Assembly: GCA_035949055.1 (NCBI GenBank)
Contig: DASZIO010000053.1
Location: 186,001-250,000 of the forward strand
DNA: 64,000 nt
Direction of reading: 5' to 3'
Source of the DNA: Bog-756 sp035949055
GTDB lineage: Bacteria; Actinomycetota; Acidimicrobiia; Acidimicrobiales; RAAP-2
Shown: in pieces, positions 41,301-48,977 of the stretch
Numbering within the stretch: position 1 is the first letter of the stretch
Layout: each line of letters opens with the position of its first letter
Translations under genes and position numbers: made by a program
The notes under the pieces: model-generated
Databases searched by the model: none
Told to the model about the DNA's origin: nothing
What the model saw: the letters and a program-made list of their open reading frames with translations, nothing else

Positions 41301-42231
41301 ACTGGACCGTCCCGAGCGTTCCCGGGTTGGTGAGCGTGACCGTCGTCCCGCTGAAGTCGTCGGGAGCGATCCGGTTGGTGTGGATCTTGCGCACCAACTC
41401 CTCGTAGGCCGCCACGAACCCGCGGAAGTCCAGGGTGTCGGCTTCGGTGATGCACGGGACGAGCAGGGTGCGGCTGCCGTCGGGCTTCTCCACGTCGACC
41501 GCCAGCCCGAGCCCCACGTGTCGATGGGAGACCATGCCCGGCGTGCCCTTGCCGTCCACGTCCGGCACGAAGGCGGCGTTCATGGCCGGGACGGCCCCCA
41601 ACCCCTTGACCACGGCATAGCCGATGAGGTGGGTGAAGCTGACCTTGCCACCGGTGGTGCGGAACAGCTGGTTGTTGACGATGGTGCGGTTGACCTCGAG
41701 CAACTTGGCTGGAACCACCCGAACGCTGGTGGCCGTCGGGACGGCCAGCGAGGCCTCCATGTTGGCCACGATGCGGCCGGCCGCGCCGCGCAGGGGCACG
41801 GCATGGTCCGGACCGTCGGCGCTGCTCGGCGGTACGCCACGTCCCGTCGAGGACGTGGTCGCCGTGGCGGGGCGCGGTCCGCCCTGGTCGTCGAGTCGGG
41901 CCATGGCCGGCCCGGTGTTCTCGGGAACGGGCGACCGGTCCGAGGCCGGACGGACCGCGGTGCCGACGCCGCCCGAGGGGGCGGCGGGGGGCGAGCCCCC
42001 CGCCGCGACGGGCGCCGCGACGGGCGCCGCGACCGGAGCAACCGAGGCCTCGGCGGCCCGATAGTCGGCGAAGAACTCGCGCCACGAGTCCGAGACGGAC
42101 GTCGGGTCCGAGCGGTACCGCTCGTACATGTCCTCCACCAGCCACGCGTTCGGGCCGAACGCTCCCGCCCCGGGAGGCACCCCCGACCCGTTTGGCGTCG
42201 TTGACTTCTCGCCGTCGTCGCTGCTGGACAT
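38386..42231 (-). CDS. kgd: Multifunctional 2-oxoglutarate decarboxylase/dehydrogenase (E1 plus E2 domains)
   Basis: 1281-residue fused enzyme of the actinobacterial TCA cycle. A short N-terminal E1 segment (FGPNAWLVEDMYERYRSDPTSVSDSWREFF) and a Pro/Ala-rich linker are followed by an E2-type acyltransferase core ending in TSTYDHRIIQGAESGLFLAYV, then the thiamine diphosphate-dependent E1 domain (VEYMHIQDPKQKQWIQ, MGMAHRGRLNVLANIVGK, YRRHGHNEGDDPSYTQP) and the C-terminal transketolase-like domain. No lipoyl domain is present, as in mycobacterial Kgd. The start is ATG 42231, supported by TAGGCT 7 nt upstream. It lies downstream of HU on the same strand but has its own promoter. Confidence 0.96.
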   Translation of the reverse strand: MSSSDDGEKSTTPNGSGVPPGAGAFGPNAWLVEDMYERYRSDPTSVSDSWREFFADYRAAEASVAPVAAPVAAPVAAGGSPPAAPSGGVGTAVRPASDRSPVPENTGPAMARLDDQGGPRPATATTSSTGRGVPPSSADGPDHAVPLRGAAGRIVANMEASLAVPTATSVRVVPAKLLEVNRTIVNNQLFRTTGGKVSFTHLIGYAVVKGLGAVPAMNAAFVPDVDGKGTPGMVSHRHVGLGLAVDVEKPDGSRTLLVPCITEADTLDFRGFVAAYEELVRKIHTNRIAPDDFSGTTVTLTNPGTLGTVQSVPRLMPGQGLIVGVGALTFPPGFEAADPRTLAELGIGKTVTLTSTYDHRIIQGAESGLFLAYVSECLTGQHGFYEEVFQSLEIPYEPVRWEVDADAAHDDAGAHPRLTKQVHVQTLINMYRVRGHLIAHLDPLDAEPPDLHPELDPLHYGLTIWDLPRQFVADGLAGKDMATLDEILHTLRDAYCRTLGVEYMHIQDPKQKQWIQQHLEGVPAVLSADEQLHILDRLNAAEVFERFLHSRYVGQKRFGLEGAESTIVLLDTILQEAVDEGLREAVMGMAHRGRLNVLANIVGKSYREIFEEFEGNLDPESVQGSGDVKYHKGARGTFVASSGGTIPVTMASNPSHLEAVDPVVVGMARAKQDALGGEHGSGPQLEGGPEDPFPELSILLHGDAAFAGQGVVAETLNLSGLAGYRTGGTVHIVINNQLGFTTAPEAARTSVYPTDVAKMVQAPIFHVNGDDPEACVRAARLALGFRQAFHKDVVIDLVCYRRHGHNEGDDPSYTQPIMYSLIEAKRSVRKLYTESLVRRGDISLEEAEQALDDFSARLQAALDETRAEVETEQERAPVLPEYVVPDLEVPAVPTGIGAAVLSAVAEAVRSVPEGFVVHPKLARQFEQRDKMVADGQIDWALAEALAIGSLLVEGVNVRLTGQDTRRGTFSQRHAVLVDNTTGREYVPLAGLGEGRFTILDSLLSEYACVGFEYGYSVEAIDDLVAWEAQFGDFWNGAEIIVDNFLVAAEDKWGQRSGLVLLLPHGYEGQGPEHSSARIERLLALCARGNMRVTDPTTAAQYFHLLRSQVRGPARRPLIVMTPKSLLRARQARSPVADFTAGSFAEVLDDPASGHEDADPGAVRRVVLCTGKIAYDALGRRDELGEAAREVAVVRVEQLYPWPTSAIRAVLERYASAREVVWLQEEPENMGAWNFVHGRLHRLLRETHTLTHVSRAESASPASGSVALHRLEQEDLLTRAIG

Positions 42232-42238
42232 CGCGGCC

Positions 42239-42244
42239 AGCCTA
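42239..42244 (-). promoter_or_regulatory. Leaderless -10 of kgd
   Basis: TAGGCT on the minus strand, 7 nt before the ATG at 42231. Confidence 0.65.
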
Positions 42245-42372
42245 CCGGCGCTCATCACCGGCAACACCGAGAGCCAGGGCCGCGGCGGCGGTTCCGCTCA
42301 GGATCAAACCGGTCGGCCCAAGGGGCGTGACCGGTCCCTCAGAGGGCCGGGTCCGGTCCCCCGAGCGGGTGA

Positions 42373-42406
42373 TCGCCTGTGGCCCGGCATGCCGGGCCAC
42401 AGGCGA
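42373..42406 (-). terminator. Perfect 34-bp palindrome downstream of the HU gene
   Basis: Two 17-base arms (42373-42389 and 42390-42406) are exactly complementary with no spacer; the RNA would form a ~15-bp stem capped by a 4-nt loop. It begins 4 bp beyond the HU stop (42411) and is not followed by a T-tract, fitting the I-shaped terminators common in actinobacteria. Confidence 0.75.
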
Positions 42407-42410
42407 CGGC

Positions 42411-42725
42411 CTACCTCGAGCCGGTCAACTTTGGCGCCGGTGCCTGACCGTTCACGATCTTCTTGAACGAGGCGCCGGCCGAGACCTTCGGGGCCTTCGA
42501 TGCGCGGATCTTGATGGTCTCGCCGGTCTGGGGGTTACGACCGGTCCGCGCCGCGCGCTGAGCCCGGTCGAAGGTGAGGAAGCCGCTGAGGACCACCTTC
42601 TCGCCCTTCGCCACGTTGGCCACCACGACATCCTCGAAACCTCCGAGCACGGTGGCGACGTCCTTGGAGGTCGATCCGGTGTGGGCGGCCACCGCCGTGA
42701 TCAGGTCGGATTTGGAAATGGGCAC
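42411..42725 (-). CDS. HU family DNA-binding protein (short form)
   Basis: 104-residue nucleoid protein. VPISKSDLITAVAAHTGSTSK begins the HU fold, and FLTFDRAQRAARTGRNPQTGETIKI is the beta-arm with the HU/IHF signature (RTGRNPQTG). There is no lysine-rich tail, unlike HupB at 54.6 kb. GTG at 42725 is preceded by AAGGAG with 5-nt spacing. The region upstream holds the divergent start of a hydrolase gene. Confidence 0.93.
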   Translation of the reverse strand: MPISKSDLITAVAAHTGSTSKDVATVLGGFEDVVVANVAKGEKVVLSGFLTFDRAQRAARTGRNPQTGETIKIRASKAPKVSAGASFKKIVNGQAPAPKLTGSR

Positions 42726-42832
42726 AGTCTCTCCTTCGCAATCGGAAGCCTCAACAATGCACGATCCGGGCCGGCGATGGGTGCATCTGTGGTGTGACAC
42801 GGCCCCCGACCAGCTGAAACACTGTGAAGTCC

Positions 42833-43651
42833 ATGACCAGAGAACACGGCCTGGCCGTCACCGAACACGTGCCGGAGGGACGGTCGAGGTCGCCGACGGT
42901 GGTCCTGATCCACGGCTCGCTCGACCGATCGACCAGCTTCGCCCGGGTCGTGCGCCGCCTCCCCGATCTCCGTACCGTGGTCTACGACCGACGCGGGTAC
43001 AACCGCTCGCGTGCTGCGCTCCCCCTGCACGACACCTTCGACGGCCACGTTGACGACCTCCTCTCGGTCATCGACGACCGGCCCGCCGTGGTGGTCGGAC
43101 ACAGCTATGGGGGGGATGTGGCCCTGGCCGCCGCCCTCCGCCCGGAGTCTCGCAATTCGATCTTGGCGGCGGCCGCATACGAGCCTCCCATGCCGTGGCT
43201 GGCCGAATATCGCTCGGCACCTGATGCCGCACCGCGAGGGTCAGCAGTCGACGGTGATCCCGCCGACCCCGACGACGCCGCGGCGGCGGCCGAGCGGTTC
43301 TTCCGGCGGATGGTCGGAGACACCTCATGGGAGCGGCTTCCGGAGTCGGCCAAGGCCGACCGGCGCGCCGACGGGCCCGCCCTGGCCACCGAGCTCCGCG
43401 CCATCCGCCTCGCCGAAGCCCCGTTCGACGTGACCAAGATGCCGGTGCCCACCACATACGGGCGAGGGGGGAACTCGGCCTCGCGGCATCGCCGAGCGGT
43501 GGCCTGGCTGTTGGAGCACACGCCTGGGTCCGAGCTGTTCGAGATCGGCGGGGCCTCGCACGGCGCGCACCTCACCCATCCCGATGCCTTCGCCACCATG
43601 GTGCGATCGGCGGTGGCACGCGCCCGTTGGCCGGCCGAGCTCGCCCCGTGA
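42833..43651 (+). CDS. Alpha/beta hydrolase
   Basis: 272-residue alpha/beta hydrolase: VVLIHGSLDRS (HG oxyanion motif), VVYDRRGYNRS, VVVGHSYGGDVALAAAL (nucleophile elbow), and a GGASHGAHLTHP segment that supplies the catalytic His. Start ATG 42833, with an in-frame GTG at 42824 as alternative. Its TGA overlaps the GTG start of the next gene, so the two are co-translated. Confidence 0.88.
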   Translation: MTREHGLAVTEHVPEGRSRSPTVVLIHGSLDRSTSFARVVRRLPDLRTVVYDRRGYNRSRAALPLHDTFDGHVDDLLSVIDDRPAVVVGHSYGGDVALAAALRPESRNSILAAAAYEPPMPWLAEYRSAPDAAPRGSAVDGDPADPDDAAAAAERFFRRMVGDTSWERLPESAKADRRADGPALATELRAIRLAEAPFDVTKMPVPTTYGRGGNSASRHRRAVAWLLEHTPGSELFEIGGASHGAHLTHPDAFATMVRSAVARARWPAELAP

Positions 43652-44571
43652 ATGTCCTCCTCGCCGGCGGCGGCGGCCTGATCGGCACCGCCCTCACCAA
43701 CCACCTGCGGGCCGGCGGCGCACGCGTGACCCGACTGGTTCGCCCTCCCAGTACCGGCCCGGCGCGGCCCGATCAGGTGGCCTGGGACCCCACCCGGGGA
43801 ACCGTGGACCTCCCGCGCCTCGATCGAGCCGGCCCGTTTGCCGGCGTGGTCAACCTGGCGGGCGCCGGGATCGGCAACCGGCGTTGGTCCCCGTCACGCA
43901 AGAAGCTCATCGTCGAGAGCAGGATCGGCTCCACACGGCTGCTGGTGGACACCCTCGCCCAGCTCTCGACGCAGCCGGCGGTGCTGGTCAACGCGTCCGC
44001 CGTCGGCTTTTACGGCGACCGGGGAGACGAGGTGCTCACCGAGGCCTCGGCGGCCGGCGCAGGCTTTCTCGCCGACCTCTGTCGGGAATGGGAGGACGCA
44101 GCCGCGGCCGCGGCTCCGTCGGAGATCCGGGTCGTTCTCCTCCGGTCGGGCATCGTGCTCACTCGGACCGGCGGGGCACTGGCCAAGCAGTTGCCGCTGT
44201 TCCGTCTCGGGCTCGGCGGACGTATGGGGGCGGGCCACCAGTTCCGCAGCTGGATCTCCCTGGCCGACGAGATCGGCGTGATCATGCACTGTCTCGAGAA
44301 TCGGTCCATCGCCGGTCCGGTCAACGCCACTGCGCCGCACCCGGTCACCGACCAGGAGCTGGCCAAGGCGATCGGCGCCACTCTGCACCGACCCGCCGTG
44401 CTTCCCGTGCCGGCAACCGTCCTGAAGCTGGCCCTGGGCGACGAGATGGCCACCGAGTTCGTCCTCGGAGGCCAGCGGGTCCTGCCCGCCGTGCTCGATG
44501 CCCGCGGATTCGAATTCGCCCACCGCGATCTCGCGGTGGCGCTCCCGGCGGCGTTGTCGACCCGTCCCTGA
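43648..44571 (+). CDS. TIGR01777-type NAD(P)-dependent epimerase/SDR protein
   Basis: 307-residue atypical short-chain dehydrogenase. VNVLLAGGGGLIGTALTNHLRAGG is the glycine-rich nucleotide-binding loop; NLAGAGIGNRRWSPSRKKLIVESRIGSTRLL is the hallmark block of this YfcH/SDR39U1-like family, and VNASAVGFYGDRGDE follows. The C-terminal part (VPATVLKLALGDEM) is a DUF1731-like region. Substrate unknown. GTG start overlaps the upstream hydrolase stop by 4 bp. Confidence 0.92.
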   Translation: MNVLLAGGGGLIGTALTNHLRAGGARVTRLVRPPSTGPARPDQVAWDPTRGTVDLPRLDRAGPFAGVVNLAGAGIGNRRWSPSRKKLIVESRIGSTRLLVDTLAQLSTQPAVLVNASAVGFYGDRGDEVLTEASAAGAGFLADLCREWEDAAAAAAPSEIRVVLLRSGIVLTRTGGALAKQLPLFRLGLGGRMGAGHQFRSWISLADEIGVIMHCLENRSIAGPVNATAPHPVTDQELAKAIGATLHRPAVLPVPATVLKLALGDEMATEFVLGGQRVLPAVLDARGFEFAHRDLAVALPAALSTRP

Positions 44572-44664
44572 CCGGGCCACGCGCCCAGGTGACCCGGGGC
44601 CCGTCGGGGCCCGTCGGGCTCGGGCGCGCCAGGCACGGTTACCATGTCGACGGCCCGGGGCCAG

Positions 44665-44699
44665 CCGGATGCCCTGTAGAGAACCGGATGCCCTGTAGA
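44665..44699. repeat. 16-bp direct repeat, 19-bp period, upstream of the second acyl-CoA dehydrogenase
   Basis: CCGGATGCCCTGTAGA occurs exactly at 44665-44680 and 44684-44699, immediately before the AAAAGGGG ribosome-binding site of the gene starting at 44714. It may be a simple duplication or a regulator site pair. Confidence 0.75.
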
Positions 44700-44713
44700 A
44701 AAGGGGTCTCACC

Positions 44714-45970
44714 ATGACCGACGCCGCCACCCGGCGTGACGGTGGCTCGACGGCCGCCACGATGATCAGCCCAGAGCACTTCGAGCAGGAGGCGCGGGCC
44801 TTCCTCGATGCCCACGCGGCGAAGCGGCCGCCCGACCGGTTCGTATGGGGCCAGGGCTCCGACAAGGTTGGCGTCCTCCCTGAACGCACCCCCGAGGAAG
44901 AGCGGGCTGACCTGGTGGCCGCCCGTTCGTGGGCGCAGAGAGCCTTCGACGCGGGGTTCGGATGGATCACCGGTCCCGCCGCCTACGGTGGCCGGGGGCT
45001 CTCCCGCGACTACCAGCGCATCTACGACCGGGTGGCCGCCGACTACAAGCTTCCCTCCCCCGCCGTCTTCGGCATCGGCCTCGGGATGGTGGCACCGACG
45101 ATCCTCGCCCATGCCACCGACAGCGTGAAGGAGGCCTACCTGGCCAGGATGTACCGCGGCGACATCGTGGCCTGCCAGCTCTTCAGCGAGCCCGGCGCCG
45201 GCTCGGACCTGGCGTCGCTCCAGACCAGGGCGGTACGCGACGGCGACGAGTGGCGGATCACCGGTCAGAAGGTGTGGACTTCGGGCGCGCAGCTCTCCGA
45301 CATCGGAGAGATCATTTGCCGCACCGACCCGGACCTCCCGAAGCACCGCGGGCTCACCGGATTCGTGGTGGACATGCACGCACCCGGGGTCGACGTCCGG
45401 CCCCTCCGTCAGATGACCGGCGGGGCATCGTTCAACGAGGTGTTCTTCACCGACGTGCGAGTGCCCGATTCACACCGCCTGGGCGAGGTGAACGGCGGGT
45501 GGACGGTCGCTCTCACCACCCTGATGAACGAGCGCGCCGCCATCGGGGGTGGAGGGGGAGGAGCCGCCCTGCCCACCTCCACCCGCATCGTGGAGCTGGT
45601 CAGGGCATCGGGGCGGGCCGACGATCCACTGGTCCGCCAGGAGCTGGCGTCCATCATCATCCGCGAGCGCGTGGTCCGCTACACGACGTTGCGGTCCATG
45701 GCCGCCATCGCCGCCGGCCAGCTGCCCGGCCCCGAGATGTCGATGGCCAAGCTGTTGCTCACGGCCAACATGGTCCGCACCAGTCAGCTGCTGTCCTCGA
45801 TCCTCGGCCCGGCGCTGGTGGCGGACACGGGCGCCTGGGGAACCTACGCGTGGTCCCAGTTCATCCTCGGTGTGCCCGGGATGCGGGTGGCCGGTGGGTC
45901 GGACGAGATCCTCCGCAACATCATCGGGGAGCGGGTACTCGGACTCCCCAAGGAGCCGGCCCCTACCTGA
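44714..45970 (+). CDS. Acyl-CoA dehydrogenase (FadE type)
   Basis: 418-residue ACAD. CQLFSEPGAGSDLASLQTRAV and WRITGQKVWTSGAQLSD are the FAD/acyl-CoA middle-domain motifs; GGSDEILRNIIGERVLGLPK ends the protein in the manner of FadE proteins that work as heterotetramers in sterol side-chain or branched-chain catabolism, where the catalytic Glu may be in the partner. A Gly-run (IGGGGGGAALP) lies in the C-terminal domain. AAAAGGGG precedes the ATG by 7 nt. No partner acad gene is adjacent. Confidence 0.92.
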   Translation: MTDAATRRDGGSTAATMISPEHFEQEARAFLDAHAAKRPPDRFVWGQGSDKVGVLPERTPEEERADLVAARSWAQRAFDAGFGWITGPAAYGGRGLSRDYQRIYDRVAADYKLPSPAVFGIGLGMVAPTILAHATDSVKEAYLARMYRGDIVACQLFSEPGAGSDLASLQTRAVRDGDEWRITGQKVWTSGAQLSDIGEIICRTDPDLPKHRGLTGFVVDMHAPGVDVRPLRQMTGGASFNEVFFTDVRVPDSHRLGEVNGGWTVALTTLMNERAAIGGGGGGAALPTSTRIVELVRASGRADDPLVRQELASIIIRERVVRYTTLRSMAAIAAGQLPGPEMSMAKLLLTANMVRTSQLLSSILGPALVADTGAWGTYAWSQFILGVPGMRVAGGSDEILRNIIGERVLGLPKEPAPT

Positions 45971-46090
45971 AGACCCGTCGGTCCGCCCCCCCCGGGCCCG
46001 CGGGTGTCGATGCGCACGCGGCCGCCGGTCGACGGCCCTGGCGACGGGTAGACGGGTAGTTGCGCCCCGCGACGACGTCGGCGATGCGGT

Positions 46091-46840
46091 TCAGCGAAAG
46101 GCCATGCTGTCCACGAAGGCCCACGACCGGCGGTGTACCGAGGTCAGACCGAAGCCGGCCAGCGCCGTCTTATGGACGGGGGAGGGATAACCCTTGTTCC
46201 GGTCGAAGTCGAAGGCGGGGAAGCTGGCCGAGAGCGAGCGCATCATCCGGTCGCGGGTGACCTTGGCCAGGATGGAGGCGGCCGCGATCGAAACGCAATG
46301 AGCGTCGCCACGGACGACCGTCCGCACGTGGGGTGGGTCCTCGGGCAGGGCGGGCACGTCGCCGGTCCCCGGCAGTTGGGTCTCAGCCGAGGGGTCGCTC
46401 ACATAGTCGAAGGCCCCGTCCATGAGCACGGCGTGGGGAGGCCGGCGGAGAGTGGCGAGCGCCCGCCTGGCGGCCAGCCTCAGCGCGACGGTCATCCCCA
46501 ACCGATCGCACTCGTCCGGTCCGGCGTGGCCCACCGACCAGTCGGTGCACCACCTCGTGATGAGGGGATAGAGGGATTCACGGCGGTCCTCGGTCAACAT
46601 CTTCGAGTCGCGGAGTCCATCGGGAGGAGGGATGTCCGGTGGGAACACGACCACCCCGACGGAGACCGGCCCGGCCCAGGCCCCGCGGCCCACTTCGTCG
46701 AGGCCGGCGACGATCCCGAATCCCTCGTCGCCCAACGCCCGTTCGAACCGGTCGTCCGGTGACACCAGCCAGCCGGGTCGCTCCTCGGCCACCTCTTTCG
46801 GGACGGCGCGCCGGCGCCCCGCCCGAGATCGCGTCTCCAC
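46091..46840 (-). CDS. rnhB: Ribonuclease HII
   Basis: 249-residue enzyme that cuts RNA in RNA-DNA hybrids and removes misincorporated ribonucleotides. GLDEVGRGAWAGPVSVG holds the catalytic Asp-Glu, RDSKMLTEDRRE follows, VLMDGAF and DAHCVSIAAASILAKVTRDR supply the remaining acidic residues and the Ser/Lys block. GTG at 46840 is supported by TAGGTT 7 nt upstream; the N-terminal ~45 residues are Arg/Glu-rich and beyond the conserved core. It follows the acyl-CoA synthetase gene by 10 bp. Confidence 0.93.
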   Translation of the reverse strand: METRSRAGRRRAVPKEVAEERPGWLVSPDDRFERALGDEGFGIVAGLDEVGRGAWAGPVSVGVVVFPPDIPPPDGLRDSKMLTEDRRESLYPLITRWCTDWSVGHAGPDECDRLGMTVALRLAARRALATLRRPPHAVLMDGAFDYVSDPSAETQLPGTGDVPALPEDPPHVRTVVRGDAHCVSIAAASILAKVTRDRMMRSLSASFPAFDFDRNKGYPSPVHKTALAGFGLTSVHRRSWAFVDSMAFR

Positions 46841-46847
46841 AACCGGC

Positions 46848-46853
46848 AACCTA
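46848..46853 (-). promoter_or_regulatory. Leaderless -10 of rnhB
   Basis: TAGGTT on the minus strand, 7 nt before the GTG at 46840. It overlaps the stop codon of the upstream synthetase gene. Confidence 0.55.
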
Positions 46854-48356
46854 GCCGCCGGGCCATCGTCCGAGGTGGTCCCGGAGCACCTTGCCGAGCG
46901 CGTTGCGGGGCAGCTCGTCGACCACATGGACCCGCCGGGGTCGCTTGTAGGGAGCCAGCGTCGCCTCGGTGAAGGCAGTCAGGTCGTCCACGGAGGGCGG
47001 TACCCCGTCGGCCACGATCCAGGCCGTGACCACCTCACCCCACTCCTCGGACGGTGAGCCGGTGACCGCCACCTCGGCCACGCCCGGATGGGTGATCAGC
47101 ACGTCCTCGACCTCGGTCGGATACACGTTGTACCCGCCCGAGATGATCAACTCGGTCCTCCTCCCCCTGATGACCACGTACCCGTCATCATCGGCGCCCA
47201 GGTCCCCTGTCCGGAACCAACGTCCGCCCCCACCCGCCTCGGTGAAGACCTCGGCGTTGGCCGCGGGCCGCTCCCAGTACCCGTCGAAGACATTGGGCCC
47301 GCGGACCGACAGCTCGCCGTCGGTCAGCCGAGCCTCCACCCCCGGCAGCGGGAACCCGACCGTGCCGGGCCGGCGCGCGCCCTCGCAGGGATTGGACAGG
47401 TTCATGAGGGTCTCGGTCATCCCGTAACGCTCGAGCACGGTCGAACCGAGCGCATCGCCCATGGCACCGTGCAGCTCCACCGACATCGGGGCCGAGCCGG
47501 AGACGCAGAGCCGGAGCCGACGCAAGTCGCCGGCCCGACCGGACCGCACCAGGCGGTGGTACATGGTGGGCACTCCGAAGAAGAGCGAGGCCTCGAACTC
47601 GGAGGCCGCGTCGGCCACCGCGGCCGGATCGAACCCCGGCAGGAGGACGGCCGACGCTCCGGCCAGCAGCGTGCCGTAGACCCCGACGCAGAGCCCGTGG
47701 GCGTGGAACAGGGGCAGGGCATGGACCAACCGGTCGTCCGCCGTCCACCGCCAGGCGATCCTGACCGACTCGGTCGCGGCGAGCAGATTCCGGTGGCTGA
47801 GGACGGCGCCCTTCGGTGCCCCGGTGGTGCCGGAGGTGTAGAGGATGAGGGCCGGTGCGGTCGGCTCGGCCGTGTCGAGCGGTCCCGGGTCGGCGTCCGG
47901 CAGCTCCGCGCCCGGACCGACGACCAGCACGCTCGGGTCCGAGGCCTGACGGACCGCATTCCGTCGGTCGGGATCCACGATGGCGGCGGCTGGCCGCACG
48001 TCGGTCACCATGTGGGCCAGCTCGCGGACGGTGTAGGTGGTGTTCGCCGGCACGACCACCAAGCCGGCACGTAGCGCGGCGACGTGGGCAACCAGCGCCG
48101 GGACCGACGACCGGGCCGACCACAGCACCCGGTCCCCGGGCTCGAGGCCGGCCCCTCGCAGCCGCCCCGCCATCCGCCGGGTGGCCGCGTCGAACGCTCC
48201 CGCCGTCCACCAGCCGCCGTAACCCCGGCCGACTCGCTCCCCTTCACTATGGTCCCCGAGTTCACTATGGTCTCCGAGTTCCAGCCAGAGGGGGGCCTGA
48301 GGCGTGGACTGCCAGCGGGCCGACCAGGCCACCGGCAACGTGCCCGCCGAGACCAA
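46851..48356 (-). CDS. AMP-dependent acyl-CoA synthetase, MatB (malonyl-CoA synthetase)-like
   Basis: ~501-residue adenylate-forming enzyme. ILYTSGTTGAPKGAVLSHRNL is the P-loop, LERYGMTETLMNLSNPCEGARRPGTVGFPLPG the A5 region, FRTGDLG the A7/A8 region, and LPRNALGKVLRDHLG contains the catalytic Lys. PLFHAHGLCVGVYGTLLAGA and SGSAPMSVELHGAMGDALG resemble malonyl-CoA synthetases. The start is unclear: the frame is open to ~48460, with a TTG at 48356 and a CTG at 48410 that follows GAGGAGG by 5 nt. An 18-bp duplication (LGDHSE twice) lies in the N-terminal part. Confidence 0.85.
   Translation of the reverse strand: MVSAGTLPVAWSARWQSTPQAPLWLELGDHSELGDHSEGERVGRGYGGWWTAGAFDAATRRMAGRLRGAGLEPGDRVLWSARSSVPALVAHVAALRAGLVVVPANTTYTVRELAHMVTDVRPAAAIVDPDRRNAVRQASDPSVLVVGPGAELPDADPGPLDTAEPTAPALILYTSGTTGAPKGAVLSHRNLLAATESVRIAWRWTADDRLVHALPLFHAHGLCVGVYGTLLAGASAVLLPGFDPAAVADAASEFEASLFFGVPTMYHRLVRSGRAGDLRRLRLCVSGSAPMSVELHGAMGDALGSTVLERYGMTETLMNLSNPCEGARRPGTVGFPLPGVEARLTDGELSVRGPNVFDGYWERPAANAEVFTEAGGGGRWFRTGDLGADDDGYVVIRGRRTELIISGGYNVYPTEVEDVLITHPGVAEVAVTGSPSEEWGEVVTAWIVADGVPPSVDDLTAFTEATLAPYKRPRRVHVVDELPRNALGKVLRDHLGRWPGG
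48243..48278. repeat. 18-bp tandem duplication in the synthetase N-terminus
   Basis: Two copies (48243-48260 and 48261-48278) differ by one base and encode the tandem hexapeptide LGDHSE. Confidence 0.85.
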
Positions 48357-48722
48357 GTGCTCGACGGCCAGCTGGGCGCCGGCCGGTAGGTGTTCACGCC
48401 AGGTGCGCAGGAGGGCCTCCTCGCTCAGTCGGATGCGACTCCCGCCGCGGGGTCGGGCAGGTCTGGCCCCCTGTCATAGCCCAAAGCCGGGGGCGACCCC
48501 TTCGGCCCGGGCCCTCTGACCAGGCGTCGGTGCCCGGGGTGGTCCCGTTCTGCTACACCGGTGGGACGGGAGGCGAGTCGCGAACCGGGGTGGCCGACCG
48601 GTGAGTCGCCGACCCCCAGTCGTTTCGCCATCGCGGGCTCCGCCGACAGGACCACGGGGACCGCGGCCAGAATCGCGGACACCGCCGAACGTGCGGAGCC
48701 CGTTGGGAGAAAGGAACCGAGC
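48357..48722. other. Divergent intergenic region between synthetase and helical-protein genes
   Basis: The proximal part up to about 48460 may still be coding for the synthetase if translation starts upstream of 48356. The remainder shows no convincing gene. TATGAC (minus, around 48474-48479) and TACACC (plus, 48555-48560) are the only hexamers resembling -10 elements, neither of high quality. AAAGGA before 48723 is the ribosome-binding site of the next gene. Confidence 0.45.
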
Positions 48723-48977
48723 ATGGGACTGATGGACAAGGTCAAGCAGTCCGCCGAGATCGGGCTGGCCAAGGCCACCGAGGCCAGCAAGGCGGGACAG
48801 GCCAAACTCGACGCAGCCCAGGCCAAGCACAAGGCCGACGGGCTGCTGCGCGACCTCGGTGCCGCGGTGTACGCCGAGCACCTGGGACGCGGAACCGACC
48901 AGTCCAAGCAGGACGCCGAGCGGATCGTGGGGGAGCTCAAGGCCTACGAGGCAGACTACGGCCCGATCGACTCGTGA
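48723..48977 (+). CDS. Small helical hypothetical protein
   Basis: 84 residues, MGLMDKVKQSAEIGLAKATEASKAGQAKLDAAQAKHKADG, then LLRDLGAAVYAEHLGRGTDQ. It is Ala/Lys-rich and predicted to be mostly amphipathic helix, like small actinobacterial proteins of unknown function. No signal peptide or membrane segment. AAAGGA lies ~7 nt before the ATG. Its TGA overlaps the GTG start of the GH38 gene by 4 bp, so the pair is translated together. Confidence 0.75.
   Translation: MGLMDKVKQSAEIGLAKATEASKAGQAKLDAAQAKHKADGLLRDLGAAVYAEHLGRGTDQSKQDAERIVGELKAYEADYGPIDS

Noticed and set aside
38386..42231. Separate sucA and sucB genes
   Set aside because: One continuous frame contains both E2 core and E1 domains, as in actinobacterial Kgd.
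42373..42406. tRNA or small RNA gene at the palindrome
   Set aside because: A single perfect stem without cloverleaf or further structure; best read as a terminator.
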